The notes under the pieces: generated by a model
Database searches by the model: none
Seen by the model: the letters and a program-made list of their open reading frames with translations, nothing else
Told to the model about the DNA's origin: nothing
Position numbers and translations under genes: made by a program
In this document: positions 45,796-54,991 of the stretch, one piece after another
Layout: each line of letters starts with the position of its first letter
How positions within the stretch are numbered: the first letter of the stretch is position 1
Source: Allopontixanthobacter sediminis
GTDB lineage: Bacteria > Pseudomonadota > Alphaproteobacteria > Sphingomonadales > Sphingomonadaceae
Length of the DNA stretch: 64,000 nt
Direction of reading: 5' to 3'
Assembly (NCBI RefSeq): GCF_009828115.1
Contig: NZ_WTYL01000002.1
Span: 806,001-870,000 of the forward strand

Positions 45796-46380
45796 GTGGT
45801 CAAACTCAACAAGATCTACACCCGAACGGGTGATGACGGTTCGACCGGCCTGGTCGACGGTTCGCGCCAGGCGAAACACGCAGCGCGGATCGAGGCGATC
45901 GGTGCGGTCGACGAGGCCAACAGCGCGATCGGGCTCGCAGCCGTAGCGCTGGCGAACACCGGTCACGCCCAGTCGCTGTTTCGTATCCAGAACGACATGT
46001 TCGACCTCGGGGCCGACCTGGCGACACCGCTGGGCGAAGTTGGCGGGAAGGACTTCGAGCCTTCGCCTATGGTCCTTCGGGTCGTTCCGGCGCAGGCGGA
46101 ATGGATTGAACACGCCATCGACACGCTGAACGAGCGGCTTGAACCCCTGACTAGTTTTGTCCTTCCCGGCGGATCGGAAGCGGCCGCCCGGGTGCATATT
46201 GCGCGGGCCACTGTTCGGTCTGCCGAACGGCGGGTGACCGCGCTTGCCGCCGCCGAACCGGTTAATCCGGCGGCGCTTGCCTACATCAACCGCCTGTCCG
46301 ATTACCTGTTCGTGCTCGCACGGATCGCCAACGATGACGGCGCGGCGGACGTCAAGTGGATCCCCGGCGCCAACCGCTGA
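45796..46380 (+). CDS. ATP:cob(I)alamin adenosyltransferase
   Basis: A 194-residue PduO-type adenosyltransferase that makes coenzyme B12. The ATP-binding N terminus is VKLNKIYTRTGDDGSTGLVD, and later FVLPGGSEAAARVHIARATV and RTVRSAERR-type helix sequence (TVRSAERRVTAL) match the family. The GTG at 45796 is used since no ATG is near. No B12-dependent mutase or biosynthesis gene is in the window. Symbol left blank because pduO and cobO usages differ. Confidence 0.93.
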   Translation: MVKLNKIYTRTGDDGSTGLVDGSRQAKHAARIEAIGAVDEANSAIGLAAVALANTGHAQSLFRIQNDMFDLGADLATPLGEVGGKDFEPSPMVLRVVPAQAEWIEHAIDTLNERLEPLTSFVLPGGSEAAARVHIARATVRSAERRVTALAAAEPVNPAALAYINRLSDYLFVLARIANDDGAADVKWIPGANR

Positions 46381-46483
46381 GGCCTGCTTCGATTTGCAGT
46401 GCACGGCAATGGCGCAGGGCTAGGCAGGTCGCCATCCACCGGCTAACAGACGCCTTTGCTGCAACTGCGAAGGGATCGACGGG

Positions 46484-47353
46484 ATGCAAAAGATTGCTGT
46501 AATCGGCGCGGGCCAGATGGGTTCGGGCATTGCCCAGACGATTGCTCAGCACGGCATGGACGTGCTGCTTTCCGACCGTGAGTTATCCATCTCCGAAAAG
46601 GCCAAGGCAGGCATCGAACAGGCGCTCGGCCGGCTGGTCGGGAAGGGCAAGATCGAAATTGCCGATGCGGAAGCCGCGCTCGCCAGAATTACGCCCATCG
46701 CCGATTACGCACCGATGGCCGACGCTGATCTGATTATCGAGGCAGCGACCGAGAACGAGGCGATCAAACAGGCGATCTTCGGTGAAGCGGGTAAGGTGCT
46801 TGGCCCGGACGCGATCATGGCCAGCAACACCAGTTCGATACCGATCACCCGGATGGCCAATTTCGCGCCCGATCCGGCACGCTTCATCGGATTGCATTTC
46901 TTCAATCCCGTACCGGTTATGGGGCTGATCGAGATCATCCCCGGCCTCGCCACCAGCGCCGAGACCACCGCACGCACCCGGGCATTTGCGGAAAGCCTGG
47001 GCAAGCAGGTGGTGGAAGTGCAGGACGAGCCGGGCTTCGTGGTGAACCGCATCCTGATCCCGATGCTCAACGAAGCAGCGTTCGTGCTGGGGCAGGGAAC
47101 CGCCAGCATCGAAGATATCGACAAGGGTTGCCGGATCGGCCTCAATCATCCGATGGGGCCCTTGGCGCTGGCGGATTTCGTCGGTCTCGACACGGTTCTC
47201 GATATTGTTCGAATCCTGCAGGCGACCACCGGGGATGCAAAATACCGGCCTGCGCCGTTGCTGGTCAAATATGTCGAGGCGGGCTGGCTCGGCCGGAAGA
47301 CCGGCCGCGGATTCTATGACTACAGCGGCGAGGTGCCGGTTCCGACCCGCTAA
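46484..47353 (+). CDS. 3-hydroxybutyryl-CoA dehydrogenase
   Basis: A 289-residue NAD-dependent dehydrogenase of the 3-hydroxyacyl-CoA family. [20 protein letters not shown] is the Rossmann motif, then [24 protein letters not shown], and the catalytic histidine in [18 protein letters not shown]. The C-terminal domain has [17 protein letters not shown] and [16 protein letters not shown]. It can act in butyrate or polyhydroxybutyrate metabolism. The gene stands alone, 103 bases after the adenosyltransferase. Confidence 0.93.
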   Translation: MQKIAVIGAGQMGSGIAQTIAQHGMDVLLSDRELSISEKAKAGIEQALGRLVGKGKIEIADAEAALARITPIADYAPMADADLIIEAATENEAIKQAIFGEAGKVLGPDAIMASNTSSIPITRMANFAPDPARFIGLHFFNPVPVMGLIEIIPGLATSAETTARTRAFAESLGKQVVEVQDEPGFVVNRILIPMLNEAAFVLGQGTASIEDIDKGCRIGLNHPMGPLALADFVGLDTVLDIVRILQATTGDAKYRPAPLLVKYVEAGWLGRKTGRGFYDYSGEVPVPTR

Positions 47354-47427
47354 GGTTCCGGCACCGGCAGGTTTCGTGGAACAGGCAACCTCCACCGGTG
47401 GTTGAACGGGTGAAGGAGTATTTTTCC

Positions 47428-47784
47428 ATGACCGACCACGACAAGAGCGACGATAAGATCAAGACGCAGGAACAGCGGCAGGCAGATTTCGCGCCGGAAA
47501 CGCATAACGACGAGCAGGACGATCATCGTTCGCAGGCTCAGGAGGTCGCCCAGCAGGCACGCGGTCGCGCCGATGCGGGCAGCCCGACGGAAAGTCGGAA
47601 GGACCCCAACACAAACGATCCCATGGGCGATTCGACCCAGGATATCATCGACCATATGCGCGACATGGAAAGCAGCGGCCGGATCGACATGGATGCGTTC
47701 AAGGGCGAACCCAACCATGATGACAATGTCGACGAACTGGGACCCGAGGGCAAACTCGACAACCTGCGCGGTGACGGTAACTAA
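47428..47784 (+). CDS. Hydrophilic hypothetical protein
   Basis: A 118-residue, very polar, low-hydrophobicity protein rich in Asp, Asn, Gln and Lys (DDKIKTQEQRQADFAPETHN, QDIIDHMRDMESSGRIDMDA). It looks largely unstructured apart from one helix near the middle, of the sort sometimes induced by stress. I do not recognise a family. AAGGAG lies 10 bases before the ATG at 47428. It faces the DUF202 gene convergently. Confidence 0.6.
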   Translation: MTDHDKSDDKIKTQEQRQADFAPETHNDEQDDHRSQAQEVAQQARGRADAGSPTESRKDPNTNDPMGDSTQDIIDHMRDMESSGRIDMDAFKGEPNHDDNVDELGPEGKLDNLRGDGN

Positions 47785-47803
47785 CTTCGATCCATAACCC
47801 GGA

Positions 47804-48241
47804 TTACCGCAACACCCACAACGCCGCGATCAGGACTGCCGCGCCGATCGATACACTGTAAGCCAACCAACGCAGCTTGGGCAGGTCCGGTGTATCGACG
47901 GCGTGGGCGGAAAGCCGAGCAAAGGCACGGCAAGTTCGCCTTTCCGCGCTGATCGCCAAAACAATGGCCAAGGCAATGAACAGTGTGGCGATCGCCCGTG
48001 CGAGCCAAGGCGGTTCCAACTCACCGAACAGAGCCCGAAAGCCGAGACCTATGCCGATCGCGGCGAAAGCGGTGCGCATCCACCCTGCGAAGGTCCGTTC
48101 GAGCGCCAGGATCGTACGATCCTCGGCCCAGTCCGTACGGTGGTCTGCCAGTTCTTCGTTCTTGTTATTGGGTGTGCTCCGGTCGGCTTCACCCCGGTCG
48201 TGGTCGTCAGAGGGATCTGGGTCTTTTCGCGAGTCACTCAT
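47804..48241 (-). CDS. DUF202 membrane protein
   Basis: A 145-residue protein. After a hydrophilic N terminus it contains WAEDRTILALERTFAGWMRT, the conserved DUF202 start with the LxxERTxxxWxRT pattern, then three membrane segments (FAAIGIGLGFRALFG, AIATLFIALAIVLAI, WLAYSVSIGAAVLIAALWVL). The family occurs across bacteria with no firm function. It starts two bases after the stop of the acidic protein upstream, so the two form an operon. Confidence 0.85.
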   Translation of the reverse strand: MSDSRKDPDPSDDHDRGEADRSTPNNKNEELADHRTDWAEDRTILALERTFAGWMRTAFAAIGIGLGFRALFGELEPPWLARAIATLFIALAIVLAISAERRTCRAFARLSAHAVDTPDLPKLRWLAYSVSIGAAVLIAALWVLR

Positions 48242-48242
48242 T

Positions 48243-48611
48243 CTAGATGTACATAACGACATCGCCTTGTTCTTCAACACCTTCGCCCGGTGGGGTTGGA
48301 ATGATATCCGGCGTAGGTTCGAATCCATGAGTGTCGTCAATCAATTCGTCATCCGGCAGGAATTCAGCTTCCAGTTCCTCATCCGGAGTTAATTCGCCGC
48401 CGGTATCGGCATCGAGAACTGGCCGGTCATCGGGCTGCGCCAAGGCCGCTGCATCGGCTTCGTATTGGCTTTTGGACCGGGTCAATTCATCCGCTGCGTC
48501 GAGCAAGACGCCCGGATCATCCTCGTCGCCAATCAGGCTGACGGCGCCGAACGCCGCCAGGAAGACGAAAATCAGGGCACCCCAGCGGTTCATGAACATG
48601 TATCCACGCAT
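48243..48611 (-). CDS. Acidic single-pass membrane protein
   Basis: A 122-residue protein. Residues 7-25 (MNRWGALIFVFLAAFGAVSL) form one membrane or signal segment, followed by a very acidic tail of nearly 100 residues (LTPDEELEAEFLPDDELIDD, VEEQGDVVMYI). No family recognised. It is the first gene of the pair with DUF202. The ATG at 48611 begins just upstream of the hydrophobic segment. A calcium- or partner-binding tail is conceivable but unsupported. Confidence 0.65.
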   Translation of the reverse strand: MRGYMFMNRWGALIFVFLAAFGAVSLIGDEDDPGVLLDAADELTRSKSQYEADAAALAQPDDRPVLDADTGGELTPDEELEAEFLPDDELIDDTHGFEPTPDIIPTPPGEGVEEQGDVVMYI

Positions 48612-48634
48612 CCCGTACCCTTAGCGGTTTAGCG

Positions 48635-51298
48635 TTAAGGTTCTCTTTCGGTCGTCAGCCGCTTCAGTGAATAAAGCATTTCCAATGCTTCGCGCGGGCT
48701 CAGTGCATCGACGTCCAGCAAATCCAGTTGCTGGCGCACTGGATCAACGCGCTCGTCATGAACCGCACTGGCGGCAGCGGCGAACAAAGGCAGGTCACCC
48801 AGCCCGGCGGCAATTCCGCCCGTTTCGGACCGTGCCTGCTCCAGCCGGTCAAGGACCGAACGGGCGCGCGTGACCACTGCCTTGGGAACTCCGGCCAGTT
48901 TGGCGACAGCGAGCCCGTAACTGCGGTCCGCAGGACCATCCGCCAACTCGTGGAGCAACACGAGTTCGCCGCGCCATTCCCGCGCGCGGACATGATGGAG
49001 CGACAGGGCCTCGCAGCTTTCGGCAAGTCGGGAGAGTTCGTGATAGTGGGTGGCGAAAAGGCACCGCGATTTATTTCCGCTATGCACCGCCTCGACCACC
49101 GCCCACGCCAACGCGAGTCCGTCATAGGTCGAAGTCCCGCGCCCGACCTCGTCGAGGACTACGAAGCTGCGCTCGCCTGCCTGCGCCAGGATGGCGGCCG
49201 TTTCGACCATCTCGACCATGAACGTCGACCGCCCGCGTGCGAGATTGTCGGACGCGCCGACCCGGCTGAACAATTTGTCGACCAGTCCGATCGTGGCGCG
49301 GTCGGCTGGGACATAGCCGCCCGCTTGCGCCAGCACGACGATCAGCGCATTCTGGCGCAGGAAGGTCGATTTGCCGCCCATGTTCGGCCCGCCAATCAGC
49401 CACAGCCGGTCGTCCGGCGAAAGGACGCAGTCGTTGGCGACAAACCGTTCGCCCGATCCGGTTCTGGCTCCGGATTTGCCACCCGAACTCGTCAATGCGG
49501 CTTCGACCACCGGGTGGCGTCCCGCCTCGATGGCGAGCGAGTTGTCGTCTGTAATCTGGGGACGGCACCAGCCGCCTTCGGCTGCACGCTCAGCCTGCCC
49601 CGCCGCCACGTCGATCCGGGCGAGTGCGGCAGCGGTGTCGGCGATCAGCAGCCGCGCTTCGACGACTCTGGCGGTCAGATCCTCGAAATGCGCTTCCTCG
49701 GCGGCCAGTGCATGGCCCCCCGCCTCCGCGATGCGGCCCGCTTCTTCATGCAGGCCAAGCGAATTGAACCGGACGGCCCCGGCCATGGTCTGGCGGTGGG
49801 TAAAACCGCTGTCGGCAGCCATCAGGATATCACCGTGCTTGGCAGGCACCTCGATGAAATAGCCGAGCACGCCGTTGTGCTTGATTTTCAGCGCGGCAAT
49901 TCCGGTTTCGGCGCGGTAGCGGCCTTCCAGCGCAGCGATGGCGCGGCGGGCGTTACCGGAGATCTCGCGCAATTCGTCGAGCGCCGCGTCGTAACCTTGC
50001 GCAATGAAGCTCCCCTGCGAGCGCTCGGTCGGGGGAGACGGCACCAAAGCCCGCTGCAACAGATCGACTAGCGCGCCGTGCCCGCCCATGGCCGGCAGCA
50101 GCGCTTCGAGCAGGGCAGGGCGATCGGGCTTGGCGGACAGGAAATCGCGAATTCGCCGCGCTTCCGCAAGCCCGTCGCGAATTTGCCCGAGATCGCGCGG
50201 ACTCCCGCGGCCCGCGACGATCCTGCCCAGCGCCCGCCCGATGTCGGGCAAGGCGCGCAGAACGCCGCGCAGGTCGGCGCGGAGCAAAGGGTCGTCGTGC
50301 AGCCAGTGGACCAGCGCCAGCCGCGCTTCGATGGCGCTGCGGTCCAGCAGCGGCGCGCCAAGGTCATCGGCTAGCTGCCGCGCGCCCGCGCCGGTCACGC
50401 AGCGATCGACCGCCGCGATCAGGCTTCCGGCGCGGCCGCCTTGCTGCGATGACAAGATTTCCAGGCTGCTTCGCGTCGCTTCGTCCATGGCCATGGTGGC
50501 GTGCCCGGTGCGCGCCACCGGCGGCTGCAGAAACGGCAGAGTGCCCCGCCCGACATGATCCAGGTAGGCCACCAGCCCGCCCGCCGCGGCCAGCATGGCG
50601 CGGGTGAAATTCCCGAACCCGTCGAGCGTTGCTACGCCGTGCAGTGATTTGAGGCGCGCCTCGCCCTCGTCGCTAGCGAAGTCATGCCGCGGCCGAGCGA
50701 CGGCGGCCTCGGGCGCCGCGTCCCATTCCTCCGGCGCGACCAGCTCGCTAGCGCCCAATCGCGCGAGCGCGGCTCCGGCGCTTTCAGGGGTACATTCTTC
50801 CAGCTCCATCCGCCCGGTGGATATGTCGCACGCGGCAATGCCGATGGTGCCGCGCAGTTCGCACACGGCGGCCAGCACGTTGGCCCGGCGCGGCTCCAGC
50901 AGGGCTTCTTCGGTCAGGGTGCCAGCGGTTACGAAGCGAACGATTTCGCGCGCCACCAGCGCCTTGTACCCGCCGCGCTTCTTTGCTTCCTCCGGTGTCT
51001 CGACCTGTTCGGCGATCGCGACCCGGCATCCGGCCTTGATCAGGCGCGCCAGGTAACCTTCCGCGGCATGCACCGGAACGCCGCACATCGCGACCGGCTC
51101 GCCGTCATGCTCGCCGCGACTGGTGAGTGCGATATCGAGGATCGCGGCGGCCTGCCGCGCATCGTCGAAAAACAGTTCGAAGAAGTCTCCCATCCGGTAG
51201 AACAGCAGGCAACCTTCGGCCTCGCGCTTGAGCGCGAAATATTGCTGCATCATCGGTGTGGGGCCCTTGGCCCCGGTCGCCACCTTCGTACTCGCCAT
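48635..51298 (-). CDS. mutS: DNA mismatch repair protein MutS
   Basis: An 887-residue mismatch-recognition ATPase. Domain I at the N terminus has the mismatch-binding stretch FYRMGDFFELFFDDA (Phe-Tyr-Glu type). Near residue 660, Walker A reads GGPNMGGKSTFLRQNAL, then DEVGRGTSTYDGLALAWAVV and ATHYHELSRLAE. ATG at 51298 begins MASTKVATGAKGPTPMMQQY. The frame stays open 290 codons more, antisense to maeB, but has no family sequence. MutL is not in the window. Confidence 0.96.
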   Translation of the reverse strand: MASTKVATGAKGPTPMMQQYFALKREAEGCLLFYRMGDFFELFFDDARQAAAILDIALTSRGEHDGEPVAMCGVPVHAAEGYLARLIKAGCRVAIAEQVETPEEAKKRGGYKALVAREIVRFVTAGTLTEEALLEPRRANVLAAVCELRGTIGIAACDISTGRMELEECTPESAGAALARLGASELVAPEEWDAAPEAAVARPRHDFASDEGEARLKSLHGVATLDGFGNFTRAMLAAAGGLVAYLDHVGRGTLPFLQPPVARTGHATMAMDEATRSSLEILSSQQGGRAGSLIAAVDRCVTGAGARQLADDLGAPLLDRSAIEARLALVHWLHDDPLLRADLRGVLRALPDIGRALGRIVAGRGSPRDLGQIRDGLAEARRIRDFLSAKPDRPALLEALLPAMGGHGALVDLLQRALVPSPPTERSQGSFIAQGYDAALDELREISGNARRAIAALEGRYRAETGIAALKIKHNGVLGYFIEVPAKHGDILMAADSGFTHRQTMAGAVRFNSLGLHEEAGRIAEAGGHALAAEEAHFEDLTARVVEARLLIADTAAALARIDVAAGQAERAAEGGWCRPQITDDNSLAIEAGRHPVVEAALTSSGGKSGARTGSGERFVANDCVLSPDDRLWLIGGPNMGGKSTFLRQNALIVVLAQAGGYVPADRATIGLVDKLFSRVGASDNLARGRSTFMVEMVETAAILAQAGERSFVVLDEVGRGTSTYDGLALAWAVVEAVHSGNKSRCLFATHYHELSRLAESCEALSLHHVRAREWRGELVLLHELADGPADRSYGLAVAKLAGVPKAVVTRARSVLDRLEQARSETGGIAAGLGDLPLFAAAASAVHDERVDPVRQQLDLLDVDALSPREALEMLYSLKRLTTEREP

Positions 51299-51436
51299 GC
51301 GCGGGGGCCTACGCGTAGTGCTGCCGATTCGGAAAGGCGGCGGGGGAAGCTTTCCCCTGACGCTTGGCACTATCCTTGGTAGCGACCCTCCGCTACGGAC
51401 GGGGCGAAGCATTTCCCGAGCACCTGGAGGACTAAT

Positions 51437-53698
51437 TTGGCCGACGAGAAGCAGACCGGTTTCACAGCACGTGAAGCCCTGTTCTACCATGAAACCATCC
51501 GTCCGGGTAAGATCGAGATCATCGCTTCCAAGCCGATGGCCACGCAGCGTGACCTCAGCCTCGCATACTCGCCCGGTGTCGCCGCCCCCGTGCAGGCGAT
51601 CGCCGACGATCCGGCCAACGCCGCGAAGTATACCGCGCGGGCCAATCTGGTGGCGGTGATTTCGAACGGTACCGCCATTCTCGGCATGGGCAATCTGGGC
51701 GCGCTGGCGTCCAAGCCGGTGATGGAAGGCAAGGCCGTCCTGTTCAAGCGCTTCGCCGATGTCGATGCGATCGATATCGAACTCGATACCGAAGACCCCG
51801 AAGCGTTCATCAACGCGGTCGCGCTGATGGAACCGACCTTCGGCGGGATCAATCTCGAAGACATTGCAGCGCCCGAATGTTTCATCATCGAACAGGCCTT
51901 GCGCGACCGGATGAACATCCCTGTCATGCATGACGACCAGCACGGTACTGCGATCATTTCGGCAGCCGGATTGATCAACGCGTGCCACCTGACTGGCCGG
52001 GACCTCAAGGACGTGAAGATCGTCGTGAACGGCGCCGGCGCGGCGGCCCTGGCCTGCACCGCATTGATCAAATCCATCGGCGTGCCGCACGACAACGTGA
52101 TCGTTTGCGACCGGTCCGGCCCGATTTACCCGGGCCGCGAGAATGTCGACCAGTGGAAGAGCGCCCATGCCGTAGACACCGCCGCGCGCACGTTGGAAGA
52201 AGCGCTGGACGGGGCGGATATCTTCCTCGGCCTGTCAGCCGCTGGCGCGCTGAAGCCCGAATGGGTCAAGAAGATGGCGGACCGTCCGATCATCTTTGCG
52301 ATGGCCAACCCCGATCCGGAAATCACGCCTGACGATGCCAAGGCGGTCCGGCCCGATGCGATCATCGCGACCGGGCGCTCCGACTATCCCAACCAGGTCA
52401 ACAACGTCCTTGGTTTCCCGTTCATCTTCCGCGGCGCGCTGGATGTCCAGGCGACCACGATCAACGAGGAAATGAAGGTCGCTGCGGCGCACGCGATTGC
52501 CGCGCTCGCCCGCCAGAGGGTCCCGGACGAAGTGGCTGCGGCCTACGGGATCAACCACAAATTCGGGACCGATTACATCATTCCCGCCCCGTTCGACCCG
52601 CGCCTGATGGAAGTCGTATCGGCCGCCGTTGCCAAGGCGGCGATGGATTCGGGGGTCGCCAAGGCCCCGATCGAGGATTTCGATGCTTACAAGCTCGCCT
52701 TGAAAGCACGCCTGAACCCGACGACCTCGGTCCTCACCAACAGCTACGACATCGCCCGCGCAAATCCGAAACGGGTGGTTTTTGCGGAGGCGGAAGAAGA
52801 CGTCGTTCTGCGCGCCGCAATCCAGTTCCGCGATTTCGGCTATGGCACCCCAGTGCTGGTCGGTCGGACCAAGGCGGTTGCGGACAAACTGCACATGCTC
52901 GGCGCGGATAATCCCGGCGATTTCGAGATCCAGAACTCGGCCGATTGCGAGTTCGTCCCGGATATGGTCGAGTTTCTCTACAAGCGGTTGCAGCGCAGGG
53001 GCTACACCGAGCGCGATGTGCGCCGACTGGTCAATCAGGAACGCAACGTGTTCTCCGCCCTGCTGGTCGCGCTTGGACATGGCGATGCGATGATCACCGG
53101 GGTGACTCGAACATTCGCCCAGTCTGCCCGTGAAGTGAACCTGGTGCTCAACGCCAAGGAAGGTGCGTTGCCGTTCGGCATCCACATGATGATCGGCAAG
53201 AACCACACGACCTTCATGGCCGACACCACGATCAACGAGCGCCCCTCGGCGGAAGAATTGGCGCATATTGCCAAGGAAACCGCCGCCGTGGCCCGCCGGA
53301 TGGGCCACGAACCGCGCGTCGCGTTCCTGTCCTATTCGACCTTCGGCAACCCCAGCGGCAAATGGCTCGACACCATCCGCGGTGCGGTGGCGATCCTCGA
53401 CAAGGAAGACCCCGGTTTCGAATATGAAGGCGAGATCGCGCCCGATGCCGCGCTCAATCCCAAGGTGATGGCGCTTTATCCGTTCAGCCGCCTGTCGGCT
53501 CCGGCGAACGTGTTGGTGATGCCGGGCCTGCAGTCGGCCAACCTATCGGCCAAGCTGCTGCGCGAACTGGGCGGCGATGCCACCATCGGTCCGATGCTGA
53601 TCGGGATGGAGAAGCCGGTCCAGATCGTCCCGATGACCGCGATCGCGCCCGATGTGCTGACGCTGGCGGTGCTCGCGGCGGCCGGCGTGGTCGGGTAG
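51437..53698 (+). CDS. maeB: NADP-dependent malic enzyme
   Basis: A 753-residue two-part protein: malic enzyme domain (about 15-430; RDLSLAYSPGVAAPVQAI, DDQHGTAIISAAG and NGAGAAALAC for NAD(P) binding) and a C-terminal phosphotransacetylase-like domain (about 440-753; VFAEAEEDVVLRAAIQF, YPFSRLSAPANVLVMPGLQS). It decarboxylates malate to pyruvate, and the C-terminal domain usually has a regulatory role. TTG at 51437 is strongly supported by GGAGG nine bases upstream. It lies divergent to mutS. Confidence 0.95.
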   Translation: MADEKQTGFTAREALFYHETIRPGKIEIIASKPMATQRDLSLAYSPGVAAPVQAIADDPANAAKYTARANLVAVISNGTAILGMGNLGALASKPVMEGKAVLFKRFADVDAIDIELDTEDPEAFINAVALMEPTFGGINLEDIAAPECFIIEQALRDRMNIPVMHDDQHGTAIISAAGLINACHLTGRDLKDVKIVVNGAGAAALACTALIKSIGVPHDNVIVCDRSGPIYPGRENVDQWKSAHAVDTAARTLEEALDGADIFLGLSAAGALKPEWVKKMADRPIIFAMANPDPEITPDDAKAVRPDAIIATGRSDYPNQVNNVLGFPFIFRGALDVQATTINEEMKVAAAHAIAALARQRVPDEVAAAYGINHKFGTDYIIPAPFDPRLMEVVSAAVAKAAMDSGVAKAPIEDFDAYKLALKARLNPTTSVLTNSYDIARANPKRVVFAEAEEDVVLRAAIQFRDFGYGTPVLVGRTKAVADKLHMLGADNPGDFEIQNSADCEFVPDMVEFLYKRLQRRGYTERDVRRLVNQERNVFSALLVALGHGDAMITGVTRTFAQSAREVNLVLNAKEGALPFGIHMMIGKNHTTFMADTTINERPSAEELAHIAKETAAVARRMGHEPRVAFLSYSTFGNPSGKWLDTIRGAVAILDKEDPGFEYEGEIAPDAALNPKVMALYPFSRLSAPANVLVMPGLQSANLSAKLLRELGGDATIGPMLIGMEKPVQIVPMTAIAPDVLTLAVLAAAGVVG

Positions 53699-53705
53699 CG
53701 CCGGC

Positions 53706-54119
53706 TCAGGTCGCGGGGGCGGGGCGGGCCCGGGCCCGCGACGCGACCTGTTCGAACATTGCGTACAGGGCTGCCGGGGTAGTCCGCTCGATCGCGCCAT
53801 CGGCAACCTCTTCCGGTGACCAGGTGATTGTCGGCATTTCATCGTCGAGCATTTGCCATTCGGGAAACATCCGCTCGCTGACGTCATTCGACAGGATCAG
53901 GCGGACTTCGCAATGGCGATTGTCATCGGCAATTCGCGCATAAAGCGCATCGATCTCGGCCTCGGGTCCTTCAATCAGCTGGATATAGAGATCATGGCGG
54001 CAAACCAGCGCACCGGTGATGTCGTCCCGAAGATTATTGCGGCGGGCTTCCACAAGGATGCCCGCCAACGTTGCACGATCGAACCCGAAAGGGCGCGAAC
54101 AGTAGATCAATTGCTTCAA
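53706..54119 (-). CDS. BLUF-domain blue-light sensor
   Basis: A 137-residue protein. Residues 2-95 form a BLUF flavin-binding domain: LIYCSRPF (flavin-contacting Tyr at position 6), ARRNNLRDDITGALV (Asn contacting the flavin), DLYIQLIEGPEAEI (the switching Gln) and a Trp in FPEWQML. All key residues of the light-induced hydrogen-bond switch are in place. Only a ~40-residue Pro/Ala-rich tail follows, so it must act through a partner protein. The likely target is unknown; no cyclase or EAL gene adjoins. Confidence 0.88.
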   Translation of the reverse strand: MKQLIYCSRPFGFDRATLAGILVEARRNNLRDDITGALVCRHDLYIQLIEGPEAEIDALYARIADDNRHCEVRLILSNDVSERMFPEWQMLDDEMPTITWSPEEVADGAIERTTPAALYAMFEQVASRARARPAPAT

Positions 54120-54201
54120 TTCCGGAACCTCCAGAGACTTCTAGCGGGCAATGTTACCTGAGCCGGCAGCGTGTGGATAGTCACCGCAGCAGCGTGTTGT
54201 T

Positions 54202-54906
54202 CTACGGTTCTTTCCGCCGATACCGAAAATACCAGACTTCATGACCCTGTCGCCGGGCCTTTCTCTCGTAGCGGGTTTCCGTCCAGCCGCCGGGGCGGGT
54301 CTGGAAGTCTTTCGGGCCGCTAATCAGCCATTCGAACTGGTGCGTATGGCGGCGCATCACCATCAGGGCATGGCGCAGGTAGACCGGGTGGTCGGTGCCG
54401 AAACGGAATTCACCGCCAGGCTTCAGCTTGGCGGCGATCATGTCGAGAGGGCCGTCGTTCATCATCCGCCGCTTGGCGTGACGCGCCTTCTTCCACGGGT
54501 CGGGATGTAGCAGGTAGACGAAGGAGAGCGCGCCGTCCGGGACCCGGGCGAGCACTTCCAGCGCGTCACCCATATGCAGCCGGACGTTGGTCATGCCGAG
54601 ATCACGGACGTGCCCCAGCGCGCCGACCATGCCGTTGACGAAGGGTTCCGCGCCGACAAAGGCGTGGTCGGGCAACATGTCGGCCCGCGCGGCCAGATGC
54701 TCCCCTGCGCCCATCCCGATTTCGAAGTGTAGCGGCACGTCGCGTCCGAACAGCGCGTCGGATGTGACCGGTCCTTCCTCCGGCACGCTCAAGGCGGGCA
54801 AAAGGGTATCGAGCAGTTCCTGCTGGCCCTGGCGCAGGGTGCGGCCCTGTGTACGCCCGTACAGGCGGTTCAAAGTGGTCGGATCACCCGGCTTATTCGC
54901 TGTCAT
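54202..54906 (-). CDS. trmB: tRNA (guanine-N7-)-methyltransferase
   Basis: A 234-residue SAM-dependent enzyme making m7G46 in tRNA. LHFEIGMGAGEHLAARADML is the SAM-binding strand, then FVGAEPFVNGMVGALGHV, and YLLHPDPWKKARHAKRRMMN carries the catalytic Asp-Pro-Trp-Lys of the family. The ATG at 54906 is chosen as the last in-frame start before conserved sequence; the upstream frame overlaps a terminator. It has no clear ribosome-binding site, and the terminator lies only 15 bases upstream. Confidence 0.92.
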   Translation of the reverse strand: MTANKPGDPTTLNRLYGRTQGRTLRQGQQELLDTLLPALSVPEEGPVTSDALFGRDVPLHFEIGMGAGEHLAARADMLPDHAFVGAEPFVNGMVGALGHVRDLGMTNVRLHMGDALEVLARVPDGALSFVYLLHPDPWKKARHAKRRMMNDGPLDMIAAKLKPGGEFRFGTDHPVYLRHALMVMRRHTHQFEWLISGPKDFQTRPGGWTETRYERKARRQGHEVWYFRYRRKEP

Positions 54907-54923
54907 GCGAGCGCAGCTAAAGA

Positions 54924-54957
54924 AAAACCGCTCCGAGGCAAGGCCTGGAGCGGTTTT
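54924..54957 (-). terminator. Terminator between ctrA and trmB
   Basis: On the minus strand AAAACCGCTCC (54957-54947) pairs perfectly with GGAGCGGTTTT (54934-54924), continued by TTT-rich sequence to 54921. It lies 34 bases after the ctrA stop and only 15 bases before the trmB start. Confidence 0.8.
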
Positions 54958-54991
54958 GTGTTCGGAAGACTGATTTTTCAGAGAGGAATTC

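Noticed and set aside
48728-50071. 447-codon plus-strand frame opposite mutS
   Set aside because: Shadow of mutS, with Arg- and Pro-rich, domainless translation.
51299-52168. 290-codon in-frame extension upstream of MutS
   Set aside because: Antisense to maeB and without MutS family sequence; MutS starts normally at 51298.
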